Notes: generated by a model not told the origin, from the sequence alone. 64,000 nt of DNA from JBEISR01 sp044371425 (GCA_044371425.1 JBILTR010000007.1:1-64000); one strand, 5' to 3'; positions 7,834 through 17,805 are shown, counted from the first letter of the stretch. Program-made: numbers and translations.

Positions 7834-10131
7834 ATGGCAGATCGGCATTTTCGACCGAAAATCAAGCTGTCCCCAAGGCTCCTTCGATGGACCGCCCTGG
7901 CAACCCTGCTCCCCAACCTGCTGCTCTCCCTCGCAACCGCTCAATCGGTCTGCCTTCCTTTGCCACGCTTGCTTTCGATCACTCCGATGGGAGGCAAGGC
8001 CGGCAGTGAGATCGAGGTGACGATTCAAAGCGAGCATGCAGAGCAGATTGAGCAGCTGCGATTCCATCATCCCGGAATTGTCGCCACTGCGATTCAAGAC
8101 CCGGCGACTGGGGAACAGCTGGAAGACCGATTCCGCGTCACCATCGCTCCGGACGTCCCACCTGGGCTCTATGAGGCTCGCCTACTCTGTCGGCTGGGGA
8201 TCTCGGCTTCACGGATCTTTTCGGTCGGAACGCTTCCTGAAACCATCGCCCCCGGTGCCAACCATGCCGTCGCTTCGGCGTCCCAGATCCAGATCAACAC
8301 GATCGTCAACGCCACCTGCACTGCTCGCGCGGTCGATCATTTCCGCTTTGAAGCGGTCGCAGGAACTCGCTACTGGATTCAGTGCGACGCCCGCGCGGTC
8401 GATTCCAAGCTAGATCCCGTTTTGATCGTGGCCGACGCCCAAGGCAGCGACCTAGTCGCCAGCCGTTCGGGCGACCGCATCGATCTGACCGCAACCACCG
8501 ATGGCCCCATGGTGATCAAAGTCCACGATCTGACATTCAAAGGGGGGCCAGGTTACTTTTATCGCCTGTCGATCCAGCCCATAGAGGCTCAGGCAGCCAT
8601 TCCTCCAACCCCCTCGATCCAATCGGTCACCAGTTACAGCTGGCCGCCCGAAGGACTGCCCCAGGAAGCGTCGCTCCAGGAGCAATCTCCGGAAGAGGCA
8701 TCGGGCCCCTCGCAGACGATTCCACTTCCCTGCGATCTAGCAGGCTCGTTCTACCCCGCCGCCGATGTCGATCTCTACGAGTTCGACGGGAAAAAGGGAG
8801 AGACATGGTGGATCGAGTTGGCTTCGGAACGGCTGGGCAGACCAACCGACGCAGCGGTGCTTGTGCAGCGATGGGTAGCCGCTGCACAAGGACAAGGGGA
8901 ATGGACCGACCTATCGGAACTGGCCGATATCCCCAGCCCGATCAAACCCTCCTCCAATGGCTACGCCTACGATGGCCCTCCCTACGAAACCGGGTCGGCC
9001 GACGTCCTGGGGAAAGTGGAACTGCCAGAGGATGGGAGGTATCGGCTACAGGTTCGCGACCTTTTCGGAGGCACCCGCGAAGACCGAAGGAACCGTTATC
9101 GCCTAGTCGTCCGCAAGGCGCAGCCCGACTTCGCGCTGGTTGGCTGGGGGATGCACATGGAGCTGAGGAATGGGGATCGAGCGGCCTTTTCGAAACCGCT
9201 GGCGCTGCGCCCCGGTGTCACCCTGCCTGTGGAAGTCGCCGTCTTTCGGCGGGATGGATTTGCCGGGGAGATCGAACTGGTGATGGAGGGATTGCCCCCG
9301 GGAGTCACCGCACAGGGTCTTAAAATCGCCGCAGGAAAAACCCGTGGCGTCCTGCTGGTCACCGCCACGGGCGATGCTCCCCGTGGGATCGCCGATGCTC
9401 AATGCTACGGGAAGGCGGTCATCGATGGCGTCGAAGTCCGCCGGCCACTCCGAATGGCTCAGATGATCTGGCCCGTGGCGGATGCATGGAGCGAAATTCC
9501 GGTGCCGCGTTTGGTGGCCGATCTGCCCGTCTCGGTTTCCCCCTCCGAACCCTTCCCGCTGACACTGGAACCGCAGGAAGCCAAAGTCTACGAGGTCGTT
9601 GCCGGTCAAAAAGTTGCGATTCCCATCAAGGTGACGCGAAGAGCCGAATTCTCTGGATCAACTCTGCAACTGAGGACGATGGGAGAAGGGTTTGAGCAGA
9701 TGCCGCGATGGGACCTGCCGATCCAGAGCGACCAAGTCGAAGCGGTGATCGACACGGCAGCCCTGAAGATCCCACCCGGCGACCACGCGCTGGCATTTTA
9801 TGGCGCTGCGGTGGCCAAGTACCGCTACAATCCAACCGATGTCGAGGGGAGCGAACGGGTGCTGAAGGAGGCGCAGGAAGCGGCCAATGCGGTCGGGCAG
9901 GAAGTTGAAAAGCTCAATGCACAGGCAAGCCAGGGGACGGCCGAGGCGAAGGAAGCAGCGATGAAACAGCTGCAGGAATCGCAGAAGAAAAAAGAAGTCG
10001 CTCAGCAGCGGGTCCAAAAAATGACTGCCAAACATCAGGCAGCCAAGGAAAAAGCCAACCCAAGAGATACAGCCGAGATCGTTGTTTCCCAACCGATACG
10101 AATTCGAGTCAAGCCGGCGGAGCAGCCATGA
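7834..10131 (+). CDS. secreted PPC-domain protein with C-terminal coiled coil
   Basis: The 765-residue protein has a signal peptide (hydrophobic core about residues 19-35). The sequence that follows resembles planctomycete secreted proteins with an IPT/TIG-like N-terminal domain (ITPMGGKAGSEIEVTI), followed by bacterial pre-peptidase C-terminal (PPC) like beta domains (HFRFEAVAGTRYWIQCDAR and DLYEFDGKKGETWWIE). A lysine/alanine/glutamine-rich coiled coil occupies about residues 675-745. No catalytic motif is visible. It sits between DUF1549 and DUF1501 genes, overlapping the latter by four bases (ATGA), so the three are co-translated and may form one cell-surface complex. The start has GAGGA nine bases upstream. 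Confidence 0.85.
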   Translation: MADRHFRPKIKLSPRLLRWTALATLLPNLLLSLATAQSVCLPLPRLLSITPMGGKAGSEIEVTIQSEHAEQIEQLRFHHPGIVATAIQDPATGEQLEDRFRVTIAPDVPPGLYEARLLCRLGISASRIFSVGTLPETIAPGANHAVASASQIQINTIVNATCTARAVDHFRFEAVAGTRYWIQCDARAVDSKLDPVLIVADAQGSDLVASRSGDRIDLTATTDGPMVIKVHDLTFKGGPGYFYRLSIQPIEAQAAIPPTPSIQSVTSYSWPPEGLPQEASLQEQSPEEASGPSQTIPLPCDLAGSFYPAADVDLYEFDGKKGETWWIELASERLGRPTDAAVLVQRWVAAAQGQGEWTDLSELADIPSPIKPSSNGYAYDGPPYETGSADVLGKVELPEDGRYRLQVRDLFGGTREDRRNRYRLVVRKAQPDFALVGWGMHMELRNGDRAAFSKPLALRPGVTLPVEVAVFRRDGFAGEIELVMEGLPPGVTAQGLKIAAGKTRGVLLVTATGDAPRGIADAQCYGKAVIDGVEVRRPLRMAQMIWPVADAWSEIPVPRLVADLPVSVSPSEPFPLTLEPQEAKVYEVVAGQKVAIPIKVTRRAEFSGSTLQLRTMGEGFEQMPRWDLPIQSDQVEAVIDTAALKIPPGDHALAFYGAAVAKYRYNPTDVEGSERVLKEAQEAANAVGQEVEKLNAQASQGTAEAKEAAMKQLQESQKKKEVAQQRVQKMTAKHQAAKEKANPRDTAEIVVSQPIRIRVKPAEQP

Positions 10132-11594
10132 ACAAGCCACATTCCATGCCGCAATGTCACTGCCCTGGTCCCACTGGGGTGGGACCTGACGCCAGCCCTC
10201 ACCGGCGCAGCCCGTACCCAAGCCGAAGAGGCTTCCTGCAGATGGGCCTCGCCGGCTTTGGCAGCCTAAGCCTCCCAGGACTGCTTCGCCTCCGATCCGC
10301 ACAAGCCGCCAGCCCCACCAAAGCGCCGACGGCTGTCATCATGGTCTGGCTGCCCGGTGGCTGCTCGCACCTGGATACCTACGATCCCAAACCAGATATC
10401 TCCAGCGACTATCGGGGACCATTCTCGACGATTGCGACTAAGATCCCCGGAGTCCGCTTCACCGATCTGCTCCCCAGACAGGCTGCGATTGCCGACAAGA
10501 TTGCGGTGCTTCGATCGATGCGCCAAACCGCTGCCGGTCACCCCGCTGGCTCGATGCAGATGCTCTCCGGCGATCCAGACACGCGGGACAAACCAAAGCC
10601 AAAGTATCCAGACTGGATGACAGTCACCAATTACCTGCGTTCGAAAGAGGGCCCTCGGCAGCATCCCCTGCCGAGGTATGTCGGGGTCAACCCACCGCTG
10701 GAGTACAACGGCCCAGCATACGTCGGTGACGCCTACTCCCCCTTCACCGTCACCGGCGATCCCAACGCTCCCAATTTCTCGGTCCCCAATATCGGCCTGA
10801 GCGATGCGGGGGAAGTCCGGCGACTCGATCGACGCGCCCAACTGCGCCGCAATCTCGATACCCTTCAGCGTTCCTTCGACCGGTACGGGGAACTCGATGC
10901 ACTCGATCAATTCGAACAGCAGGCGATGTCGCTACTGACCAGCCCCCAGACGCGAGAAGCCTTCGACCTTTCGAAAGAAGACGATGCCACTCGCGATCGC
11001 TATGGCCGAAATGCCTGGGGCCAACAGCTCCTGATGGCACGTCGCCTAGTGGAAGCAGGTGTCGAGGTGATGACCACCCAACTCAGCGGACCACTTTGCG
11101 GACGGGTAGGCAACTGGGATGACCATGCGGTCAACCATCATGTGTTCGACGCCCTCCGTTTCCGCGCCGCCGCGTACGACCAAGCAGTCACCGCACTGAT
11201 CGAGGATATCTACCAACGTGGACTCGATCAGCGCGTCCTGGTCGTCGTCACCGGCGAGTTTGGAAGAACGCCCAAAATCGAGTATTCCCCCAGCACCGGG
11301 GAAGGGAATGCCAGCGCCCCTGCAGGGACGATCCAGCCAGGTCGTGATCACTGGCCGCGCGGCTTCTCCAACATCTGGGCGGGGGGAGGCATCCGCACCG
11401 GACAGGTGATTGGAGCCACCGACAAACTAGGAGAGGATGCGATCGAACGGGTGTGTTCGGCAGGAGATTTCCTGGCGACCATTTACCATCATCTCGGAAT
11501 CGATGCGGCCAACACCCTGATCACCGATTTCAACGGTCGCCCCACCCCGGTGGTCGACCATGGACGCCCGATCCCCGAACTTGTCCGAAGTTAG
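10128..11594 (+). CDS. DUF1501 family protein, Tat-exported
   Basis: The 488-residue protein carries a twin-arginine signal (PSRRGFLQMGLAGFGSLSL, about residues 24-42), so it should be folded before export. The rest matches DUF1501, a sulfatase/alkaline-phosphatase-fold relative: VIMVWLPGGCSHLDTYDPKP near the start of the mature protein, DDATRDRYGRNAWGQQLLMARRLVEAGVEV in the middle (quoted in two halves of a longer conserved block), and VVVTGEFGRTPKI followed by GRDHWPRGFS near the end. Planctomycete DUF1501 genes almost always lie next to DUF1549/1553 genes. The function is unknown. It is the last gene of the operon. Confidence 0.93.
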   Translation: MNKPHSMPQCHCPGPTGVGPDASPHRRSPYPSRRGFLQMGLAGFGSLSLPGLLRLRSAQAASPTKAPTAVIMVWLPGGCSHLDTYDPKPDISSDYRGPFSTIATKIPGVRFTDLLPRQAAIADKIAVLRSMRQTAAGHPAGSMQMLSGDPDTRDKPKPKYPDWMTVTNYLRSKEGPRQHPLPRYVGVNPPLEYNGPAYVGDAYSPFTVTGDPNAPNFSVPNIGLSDAGEVRRLDRRAQLRRNLDTLQRSFDRYGELDALDQFEQQAMSLLTSPQTREAFDLSKEDDATRDRYGRNAWGQQLLMARRLVEAGVEVMTTQLSGPLCGRVGNWDDHAVNHHVFDALRFRAAAYDQAVTALIEDIYQRGLDQRVLVVVTGEFGRTPKIEYSPSTGEGNASAPAGTIQPGRDHWPRGFSNIWAGGGIRTGQVIGATDKLGEDAIERVCSAGDFLATIYHHLGIDAANTLITDFNGRPTPVVDHGRPIPELVRS

Positions 11595-11682
11595 CTGATC
11601 GTTCGGTATGCGGAAGACAGCGTGCACCGACCAACAATCCCCCACTGGCACTCGCCACCATCGCCAGTGAGAGGAGCGTATC

Positions 11683-11846
11683 GCAAGACCATGCTCCTGG
11701 TAGCCGCCTGCGCCAGAGGGTGGAGGCGCGGAAGAGACTCGATTACTTAAGTCTCCACCGCGTGGCCGCGTTGGCTACGAAGAGATGGTGGAGGTGCAGA
11801 AGAGACTCGATTACGTAAGTCTCCACCGCGTGGCCGCGGTGGCTAC
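11683..11846. repeat. REP-like hairpin cluster A
   Basis: Between convergent genes lie two direct copies of a unit of about 68 bp. Each ends in a hairpin with the CTAC foot: 11755-11778 (one stem mismatch) and 11823-11846 (perfect, stem CCACCGCG / CGCGGTGG around loop TGGC). A degenerate copy in the opposite orientation lies at 11700-11725. The stem differs from the CCACCATC stem found elsewhere in this window but pairs equally well. Confidence 0.8.
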
Positions 11847-11870
11847 CGATTGCATTAAACAACTCGAGGC

Positions 11871-12569
11871 TCACTGAAGGTGATCGGCGCGAAGCTGATA
11901 ATAGACCCCTTGAAGGCCGCTGATCGGCTTGAGATCCTGAGCCACCTGCAATGTGCCCGCCAACTTGATCTGCCGTGTCGACGCTCGCACCGCTAAGTCG
12001 CCGACCAGGGTGACCTCCACCATGTGGGTCAACGGCGGTTGACCACCAAAACAGCATGTCGCCCAGTCAGGCACCAGCACAAAGTTCTTCGCCGTTGCGG
12101 TCGACACCGAGGTGGGATGGACATAACCCTTCAGGAAGATCTTTTGACCATCCAGCTTAAAGGCATCCTGAGGCGGCACATCGGCGGCGCCAAGAGGGCT
12201 TTTCAGCGACGAAAAAGAGATTCGCTGATAACCTTCGGGGACTTCGGTCGCATACACGTAGGCATGCCGCGCCGGGGCGGCCACGAGGAGAAGTGCATTC
12301 AGCAACACCCCTGCCCAGGCGATGGGACGCCCAGTTAGCTCCAGTGGGAACTTCTTCAGGGCTCTGAAGGCGATCAACCCCAGCAGAAGTCCAACCAGCG
12401 GGAGGAGGAGCAGCAGTTGCCACACCATCGCCAACAGCCCGAGCAGCCCCAGAAGGAGACTGAAAATGGCAGCCTTGGAGATCGATCGATACTCGCTATA
12501 GGCCAGATCGTCGGCTGGGGGAGTGCTGAACACTTCCGAACTTGCCTGCAGTCCGCTCATCGAAGCCAT
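11871..12569 (-). CDS. DUF3299-type protein with N-terminal membrane anchor
   Basis: The 232-residue protein has two hydrophobic segments at about residues 30-70 (DUF4190-like: LLLGLLGLLAMVWQLLLLLP), a third near residue 85, then a soluble domain. That domain carries a DUF3299 pattern: a FLKGYVHP-like strand, then FVLVPDWATCCFGGQPPLTHMV with the conserved adjacent cysteines. DUF3299 proteins are exported or membrane-anchored and of unknown function; the CC pair suggests metal binding. It lies 39 bases after the gene at 12609-14117 and is probably co-transcribed with it. GGAAGG abuts the first ATG, so the second ATG (12560) is an equally good start. Confidence 0.75.
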   Translation of the reverse strand: MASMSGLQASSEVFSTPPADDLAYSEYRSISKAAIFSLLLGLLGLLAMVWQLLLLLPLVGLLLGLIAFRALKKFPLELTGRPIAWAGVLLNALLLVAAPARHAYVYATEVPEGYQRISFSSLKSPLGAADVPPQDAFKLDGQKIFLKGYVHPTSVSTATAKNFVLVPDWATCCFGGQPPLTHMVEVTLVGDLAVRASTRQIKLAGTLQVAQDLKPISGLQGVYYQLRADHLQ

Positions 12570-12608
12570 CCTTCCTTTCGAAAGACGCTCCGACCCCGTC
12601 GGAGCGAG

Positions 12609-14117
12609 TTATCGGTCCCGCATGGGTACCACGGACGGCTTGGAAATCCCGGTACCGGAAATGACCAACCACATCGTCATCGCGAGAATTGCCACGCTAA
12701 GGGCTCCTACGCTCCCAAGAAACAACCGGTTCACTCCGGCGTTGCGGGGATCGTCGGAGGCAGGAATTTCGTTAGCCGGGCGGAAGGAACGTTCGATCGG
12801 CAGCGGTAGGCTGGCCGCCAGGCGATCTTCGTCTGGCACCCACCCGGCTACGGATTGGTCGGTGGACTGGCCGGCCGGAACTGGCTGCGAAAAAGATGCT
12901 ACGACGACATCCGAGCCCTTTGCAGGAGCGAACTGGGATGAATCGTTGGTGGCAGGGGTTGGTTGGGGGATCGGGAAAAAGGTTTTGGCCCGCTGCACCG
13001 CTTTGGGATCGATCTTCTCCAGCTCTTCCAGCTTCTTGGCCGCCTCCGGCAAGGGGCAGGCACGCAGGTAATTGATCACCGGCACCCGCACCCAGCTGCT
13101 CTCCTCGTTCGCTTCTTTAAACAGCTGCACCAAGCGATCCATCGGGGTCCAGTCTTCCCACCTAGCCAGATCGGGAATCACCAAGTCCGCCAGCTCGGGC
13201 CTCTCCAAGATATGGTGCATCGATTTCACGATGTTTTTGCGATCCAGCACACCACCTTCGGTGCCGTGGAAGCGAAGAGCCATGATGGCGGAGTAGGTGT
13301 CGGCGTAGGGGGAGTTCTTGTTCTTCAAAAACAGCTCTTCGACTAGAGGTAGCCCAGCGTCCCCTTTCAACGTCAAGTAGCAGGCAATCATCGCGTCCAG
13401 CCCTGCTTTTTTCTCACCATCTTCGCTGCGCATCCTAGCTTCCAGAATCTCGGTGTCTTCCACCTTGCCGCAGACCCCCAGCAAGGTCAGATAGAGCCGT
13501 TTGCGATCGGGAGAGAGCGAGTCGTCCTGGATCCACTCGAGCAATTGCTCCCGATCCATCAGCGACTTGATCTGCTTGACCTCTTCGTAGGGAGTGATGG
13601 CGAATTCGTCGTAGGCATCCCGAGCCAACAGGGAGTCAGGGTGCTCCAAATGCTTCAGATAGAATTTCAACCGCTCGACGGAGTCAGCCGGCAACCCCGG
13701 AATCGCTTCCACATAGACCTGAGCTTCCGGAGACAGCGGCAGGGGGCTGGACCAGAGCAACTGGGCAGGGTCGACCCCCAGCAGCAGGAACTTTTTGTCG
13801 CTGCTGGCGGCACCAAAATAGGTCGCCTGGATCACCTGACCGGTTGCGATCAGCTTCTCTCCTTTGAGCACCTTGAGAATCGTGAATTTCGCTTCGCCGT
13901 CGATTTCATTCGACTTGGCTGTCGGGTCGATCACCAACTGACCGATCGCCACGGCATCCATCGTCTCCATTTCCTGACGGAGCGTCTGCTTGACGGCCGA
14001 ACAGAAAGGGCAGGCGACCAAGTAGGATCCCCAAGCCATCAACGCGAGCGTTAGTGCTGGCCGTAGCCAGCTAAATCCTAAAAACTTCCCGACAATGCCG
14101 CTTTGCTTGGAAGTCAT
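12609..14117 (-). CDS. exported/membrane protein with N-terminal CPFC motif, unknown function
   Basis: The start is taken at the ATG 14117, nine bases after GAGG, giving 502 residues; a longer frame to 14201 has no ribosome site. A signal-type hydrophobic segment (residues about 12-32) is followed at once by CPFC, then an extracytoplasmic domain, a helical region resembling HEAT-type repeats (about 150-400), and a C-terminal membrane helix (LFLGSVGALSVAILAMTMW) near residues 470-490. CPFC could be a thioredoxin-like redox pair or a metal site. I do not recognise a named family. It precedes a DUF3299 gene, whose product also has a Cys pair, so a shared redox or metal-related role is possible. 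Confidence 0.7.
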   Translation of the reverse strand: MTSKQSGIVGKFLGFSWLRPALTLALMAWGSYLVACPFCSAVKQTLRQEMETMDAVAIGQLVIDPTAKSNEIDGEAKFTILKVLKGEKLIATGQVIQATYFGAASSDKKFLLLGVDPAQLLWSSPLPLSPEAQVYVEAIPGLPADSVERLKFYLKHLEHPDSLLARDAYDEFAITPYEEVKQIKSLMDREQLLEWIQDDSLSPDRKRLYLTLLGVCGKVEDTEILEARMRSEDGEKKAGLDAMIACYLTLKGDAGLPLVEELFLKNKNSPYADTYSAIMALRFHGTEGGVLDRKNIVKSMHHILERPELADLVIPDLARWEDWTPMDRLVQLFKEANEESSWVRVPVINYLRACPLPEAAKKLEELEKIDPKAVQRAKTFFPIPQPTPATNDSSQFAPAKGSDVVVASFSQPVPAGQSTDQSVAGWVPDEDRLAASLPLPIERSFRPANEIPASDDPRNAGVNRLFLGSVGALSVAILAMTMWLVISGTGISKPSVVPMRDR

Positions 14118-14483
14118 GGCAAGAACCTCACGATGATCAAGATCCGAATCCGCTGCAATGGTAGAACGATCCGACGGATCGATGGGACCACTACAATACA
14201 TTTAAACGTAACCGACTTGCTTCCGCCACACCAATCGGAACCCGATCCTTGGCGAATGCCCGATGCTTGTCGGAAAATCCCTACAACCGACACGATCACG
14301 ACATCGGGCAATTGGAGTCGAACTCTGGTGGTGATGCAGAAAGACCGGCCAGGCATGATGAATAGGGCCGGTAGCGGCGGACCGACTTGCGTATCGAGGC
14401 ATTGCCCGGATCGCTAGAATCCCGGCGTTGCACACAAGCCAGCGAATGGAATGCGGATAGGTTTTTCAGAAATGGGGTGAGTC
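14118..14483. other. divergent intergenic region
   Basis: About 365 bases separating leftward 14117 from rightward 14484. Promoters for both should lie here. A local A/T-rich patch (about 14196-14210) stands out from the G+C-rich surroundings and could be part of a promoter. No RNA gene or repeat is visible. Confidence 0.4.
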
Positions 14484-15722
14484 GTGCGGGTGGTCGTGGT
14501 GGGTGGGGGGGTGATTGGCCTGAGCGTCGGGGCGGAGGTTGCCGAGCGAGGTCATCAGGTGCTGGTGCTGGAACAGGACGCCCAGCAATTGGGATCGTCT
14601 CTGGGTAATGCGGGGATGATTGTCCCCAGTCATTTCATCCCTCTGGCGGCCCCCGGAATGATCGGCCTAGGACTGAAGTGGATGTGGAACCCCGAGTCGC
14701 CGTTTGCACTCAGGCCACGCGCCGATTGGAAGCTGTGGGATTGGGCATGGAAGTTCTACCGCGCCGCCACGGCCGAGCATGTCCGGCGCAGTGGTCCACT
14801 GCTACGCGATCTGAATATGGCCAGCCGCGAACTCTACTGCGAATTGTCGCAGCGAGAGGATTTCGGCTTGGTGCGCCGAGGCCTCTTGATGCTCTGCAAG
14901 TCCGAACATGCTCTGGAAGAAGAATCGAAAGTCGCCAAGCAGGCCGAGGCGATGGGGATCCCCGCACAGACCCTCTCTCCCGAAGGCCTGCGGAAGCTCG
15001 ATCCCGCTGTGACGATGGATGTCGCGGGAGGAGTCTACTTTCCAAACGACTGCCATCTGTCACCGGATCGCTTTGTTGCTTTCCAGCGGAAGCGACTGGA
15101 GCAGGCTGGCGGCAAGCTGGTCGAATCGGTACGCGTCGATCGATGGGATGTCGATGGCAAACGAGTGAGAGTTTGCCACGGCCAGGACCAAAGTTTTGAA
15201 GCCGATGCCTTTGTCCTCAGCGGCGGCGCCTGGTCACCCCAAACCGCCGAAGCGCTGCCGGTGAAACTGCCGATGCAGGCAGGCAAAGGCTACAGCCTGA
15301 CGCTCGATCACCCCATCGAACTGCCCCAGATCTGCTCGATCTTCACCGAAGCACGCGTGGCGGTCACCCCGATGGGAGGTCGACTGCGCTTTGGCGGGAC
15401 GATGGAGATTTCCGGCCTCGATACCACGATCCGCCCCAGACGGATTGATGGGATTCTCAAATCGATCCCGAAATACTATCCGAAGTTCGAGCGAAGACAC
15501 TTTGACGGCATTCAGCCCTGGTACGGACTCCGCCCTTGCTCCCCCGATGGCCTTCCCTACATTGGGCCAGCGAGCCGCTTGGAGAACTTCTGGGTGGCGA
15601 CCGGCCATGCGATGATGGGATTGAGCCTAGCACCGATCACCGGGCGTTTGATCGCTCAATCGATCGACCGCCAACCCACGTCGATCGACCTTGCCCGCCT
15701 GTCCCCCGACCGCTATCGCTAA
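14484..15722 (+). CDS. FAD-dependent amino acid oxidoreductase (DadA-like)
   Basis: The 412-residue protein begins with the Rossmann FAD motif VVVVGGGVIGLSVG and has a DAO-family fold. Further markers are SSLGNAGMI (DadA-like, SxxNAG), DAFVLSGGAWS (second FAD contact), and the C-terminal GLRPCSPDGLPYIGP and GHAMMGLSLAPITG. DadA-type enzymes oxidise D-amino acids and pass electrons to the respiratory chain; related enzymes act on glycine or D-hydroxyproline. The substrate is not decided by sequence. It starts with GTG. No partner genes flank it; the next feature to the right is repeat cluster B and then the integrated element. Confidence 0.88.
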   Translation: MRVVVVGGGVIGLSVGAEVAERGHQVLVLEQDAQQLGSSLGNAGMIVPSHFIPLAAPGMIGLGLKWMWNPESPFALRPRADWKLWDWAWKFYRAATAEHVRRSGPLLRDLNMASRELYCELSQREDFGLVRRGLLMLCKSEHALEEESKVAKQAEAMGIPAQTLSPEGLRKLDPAVTMDVAGGVYFPNDCHLSPDRFVAFQRKRLEQAGGKLVESVRVDRWDVDGKRVRVCHGQDQSFEADAFVLSGGAWSPQTAEALPVKLPMQAGKGYSLTLDHPIELPQICSIFTEARVAVTPMGGRLRFGGTMEISGLDTTIRPRRIDGILKSIPKYYPKFERRHFDGIQPWYGLRPCSPDGLPYIGPASRLENFWVATGHAMMGLSLAPITGRLIAQSIDRQPTSIDLARLSPDRYR

Positions 15723-15777
15723 CGACTCTGGGATTGGGAAATCGCATGACAATCGTGGCGGTAGTCCAGTAGTCCAC

Positions 15778-15991
15778 AGGCTCTGGTAGGGTGTGTGAGC
15801 CGGTCGTTGGTCCTTGGGCGCCGTGACGGAGAAAATGCGCGATCGACGAAAATCGCCGACTGGGAAAACCATCGCGACCGCGAACACACCAGAACCAAGG
15901 CTTCGTACGAAACCATCCACCATCTGGCGATGGGTGGCTACCAAGAACGTGCTTGCGCCATGAACATCCACCATCTGGCGATGGTGGCTAC
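15778..15991 (+). repeat. composite repeat B: about 138-bp element plus two REP-like hairpins
   Basis: The long element (15778-15916) begins with CTCTGGTAGGGTGTGTGAG and ends with GCGAACACACCAGAACC followed by a GGCTTCGTAC motif. It is followed by two hairpin units at 15917-15941 (one extra G in the stem) and 15968-15991 (perfect), each ending in CTAC. The same composite occurs at 24964, 31865 and 35644. It ends only about 20 bases before the left attachment site of the integrated element. Confidence 0.88.
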
Positions 15992-16012
15992 TAAGAAGTG
16001 GCCAACGGGCCT

Positions 16013-16067
<55 letters not shown>

Positions 16068-16199
16068 AAACATCGATTTTCATTGGGTTTTTATTTCCAA
16101 AGGAACAGTTTAGGGCACCAATTTGCTCCGGCAAAATGTTCCTGATATACTCCCTGCCAGCAGACCGAACAATCGGACAACAGCGAGGAGTGAAAGCCC

Positions 16200-17771
16200 A
16201 TGGCGAGGGACTACAAACTCACCTGGATTGAGAGCGAGCAGCGATGGCGAAAAATGTATCGCGGGCATCGTCTGTCGTTCTCTGGAGAGGGCGGCAAGAA
16301 GGCATCCTACCTTGCTGCGAAACGGGAGTTTGAACGTCGCAAAGCAGAGATCGATGCTCAGCGACAACCCGAGCAGCAACGCGAAAAGGTAATCGCAACG
16401 CTCCAGGATCTCATGGTCCAGATTCCTGCCGTTTATCACGACGGCCATGCTGCTCGATCCCTCTACCAAGCCATAGAGCGACTGGAACTGGAGATCACCG
16501 AACAGATCGACGGTGGGAAGCTGAGCAAGGAACAGATCGCCGGACTCGCTGATCGTCGCATCGCCGGATTGACTCGCACCTACGCTCCGATCGCCAAGGG
16601 AACGACGGCGAGATTCCGCGACCTACCGAGCCAGGAGGAGATCGATCGTCAGGAGCGAGAGCGGCTGGCATCCAGGATCGACTCTCCCGAGAACCAAGAG
16701 CGAGTCAGGGCCGGACTCGACACAATATCGCCTCCTCCATTGAGTGACGCTCGCATCGTCGAGATCTTCCCTCATCCTTCCGATGCTGCATCTGGGCCTG
16801 CTCCATGGGAGGCATCGGTGACGGCGAGGATCGACACGCTCCAGGATCTCCTCGACGCCTTCATCGTCGACAAGACCGGAAGCGCAAAGGCTGGACAGAT
16901 CAGTCTGGGAAGAGTCGGCACCGTCAAGATTCATGCCGAAGCGTTTATTGAGTGGGCTGGCAGACGCAAGAAGGTTTCCAGTTTGACCAGTAGCCTGTTC
17001 ATGGAGTATCGCGGCTACGTCATGCAATGCATCGCCGATGGGAAACTGTCGACGTACACCGCCAGAGACCGGCTGACGGAGGCAAAGTCACTCGCCAGGT
17101 TCGCACTATCCCGCGATGCGATCGACAAGCTACCGCAATGCATCGATCCCGCGATGCGACAGAAATACTCGATCTCGCTGGAAGCCAAGGATCCCGAGCC
17201 GATCACCCGCGATGAGATCAAAACGCTCCTGCGTCATGCGACCGATCGTCAGCGACTCTACCTCCTCATCGGGCTGAACTGCGGTTTCCAAGGAGCTGAC
17301 ATATCCGACCTGAGACGCGATGAGATCGACGTGTCCAGAGGGATGATCACACGCAAGAGATCCAAGACGAAGCAGCACAAGAACGCTCCCGTCGTCACCT
17401 ACAAACTCTGGCCGGAAACGATCGCTGTGTGCAAGCGGTTTCTGGAGTCATCCGGCGACCTGGCATTTCTCGCTGAGAATGGCTCTCAGTTGATCACCAA
17501 GCGACTCGACGCCAAAGGCAAGTACGCCAAAGCCGATTCGATCGACTCAAGCTGGGATCGACTGCGAAAGAAATCATCGGTCGACGCATCGTTCACGCGA
17601 CTGAGGAAAACAGGAGCCACCTGGCTGAACCAGCAAGAGCGATTCGCCAGGTTCGTCCAGTTGTACCTTGCGCACGTTCCCAGCAGTGTGGCCGATCGCC
17701 ACTACGCTGGTGCCGACCTGGTGGGATTTCATGAGGCACTAGACGCAATGAGGGATGCATTGATCACCTGA
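16200..17771 (+). CDS. tyrosine recombinase (integrase) of the element, atypical active site
   Basis: This 523-residue protein has a helical N-terminal region, a core-binding SAM-like domain at about 220-310 (LQDLLDAFIVDKTGSAKAGQ and onward), and a C-terminal catalytic domain from about residue 330. The nucleophile is Tyr502 (ADRHYAG), with His492 (LAHVPSS) and Arg469 (RLRKTGAT). The first catalytic Arg is missing: the usual GLRxxE block reads NCGFQGADI, with Gln364 at the Arg position, and the His of HxLR reads Thr466. Planctomycete integrases often show this NCGF-x-x-x-DI block, so the protein may still be active. It should catalyse integration and excision at tRNA-Pro. GAGG upstream supports the ATG. 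Confidence 0.88.
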   Translation: MARDYKLTWIESEQRWRKMYRGHRLSFSGEGGKKASYLAAKREFERRKAEIDAQRQPEQQREKVIATLQDLMVQIPAVYHDGHAARSLYQAIERLELEITEQIDGGKLSKEQIAGLADRRIAGLTRTYAPIAKGTTARFRDLPSQEEIDRQERERLASRIDSPENQERVRAGLDTISPPPLSDARIVEIFPHPSDAASGPAPWEASVTARIDTLQDLLDAFIVDKTGSAKAGQISLGRVGTVKIHAEAFIEWAGRRKKVSSLTSSLFMEYRGYVMQCIADGKLSTYTARDRLTEAKSLARFALSRDAIDKLPQCIDPAMRQKYSISLEAKDPEPITRDEIKTLLRHATDRQRLYLLIGLNCGFQGADISDLRRDEIDVSRGMITRKRSKTKQHKNAPVVTYKLWPETIAVCKRFLESSGDLAFLAENGSQLITKRLDAKGKYAKADSIDSSWDRLRKKSSVDASFTRLRKTGATWLNQQERFARFVQLYLAHVPSSVADRHYAGADLVGFHEALDAMRDALIT

Positions 17772-17805
17772 GGACCACCACGGCAGCAAGGAAGCGAGGA
17801 ACAGC

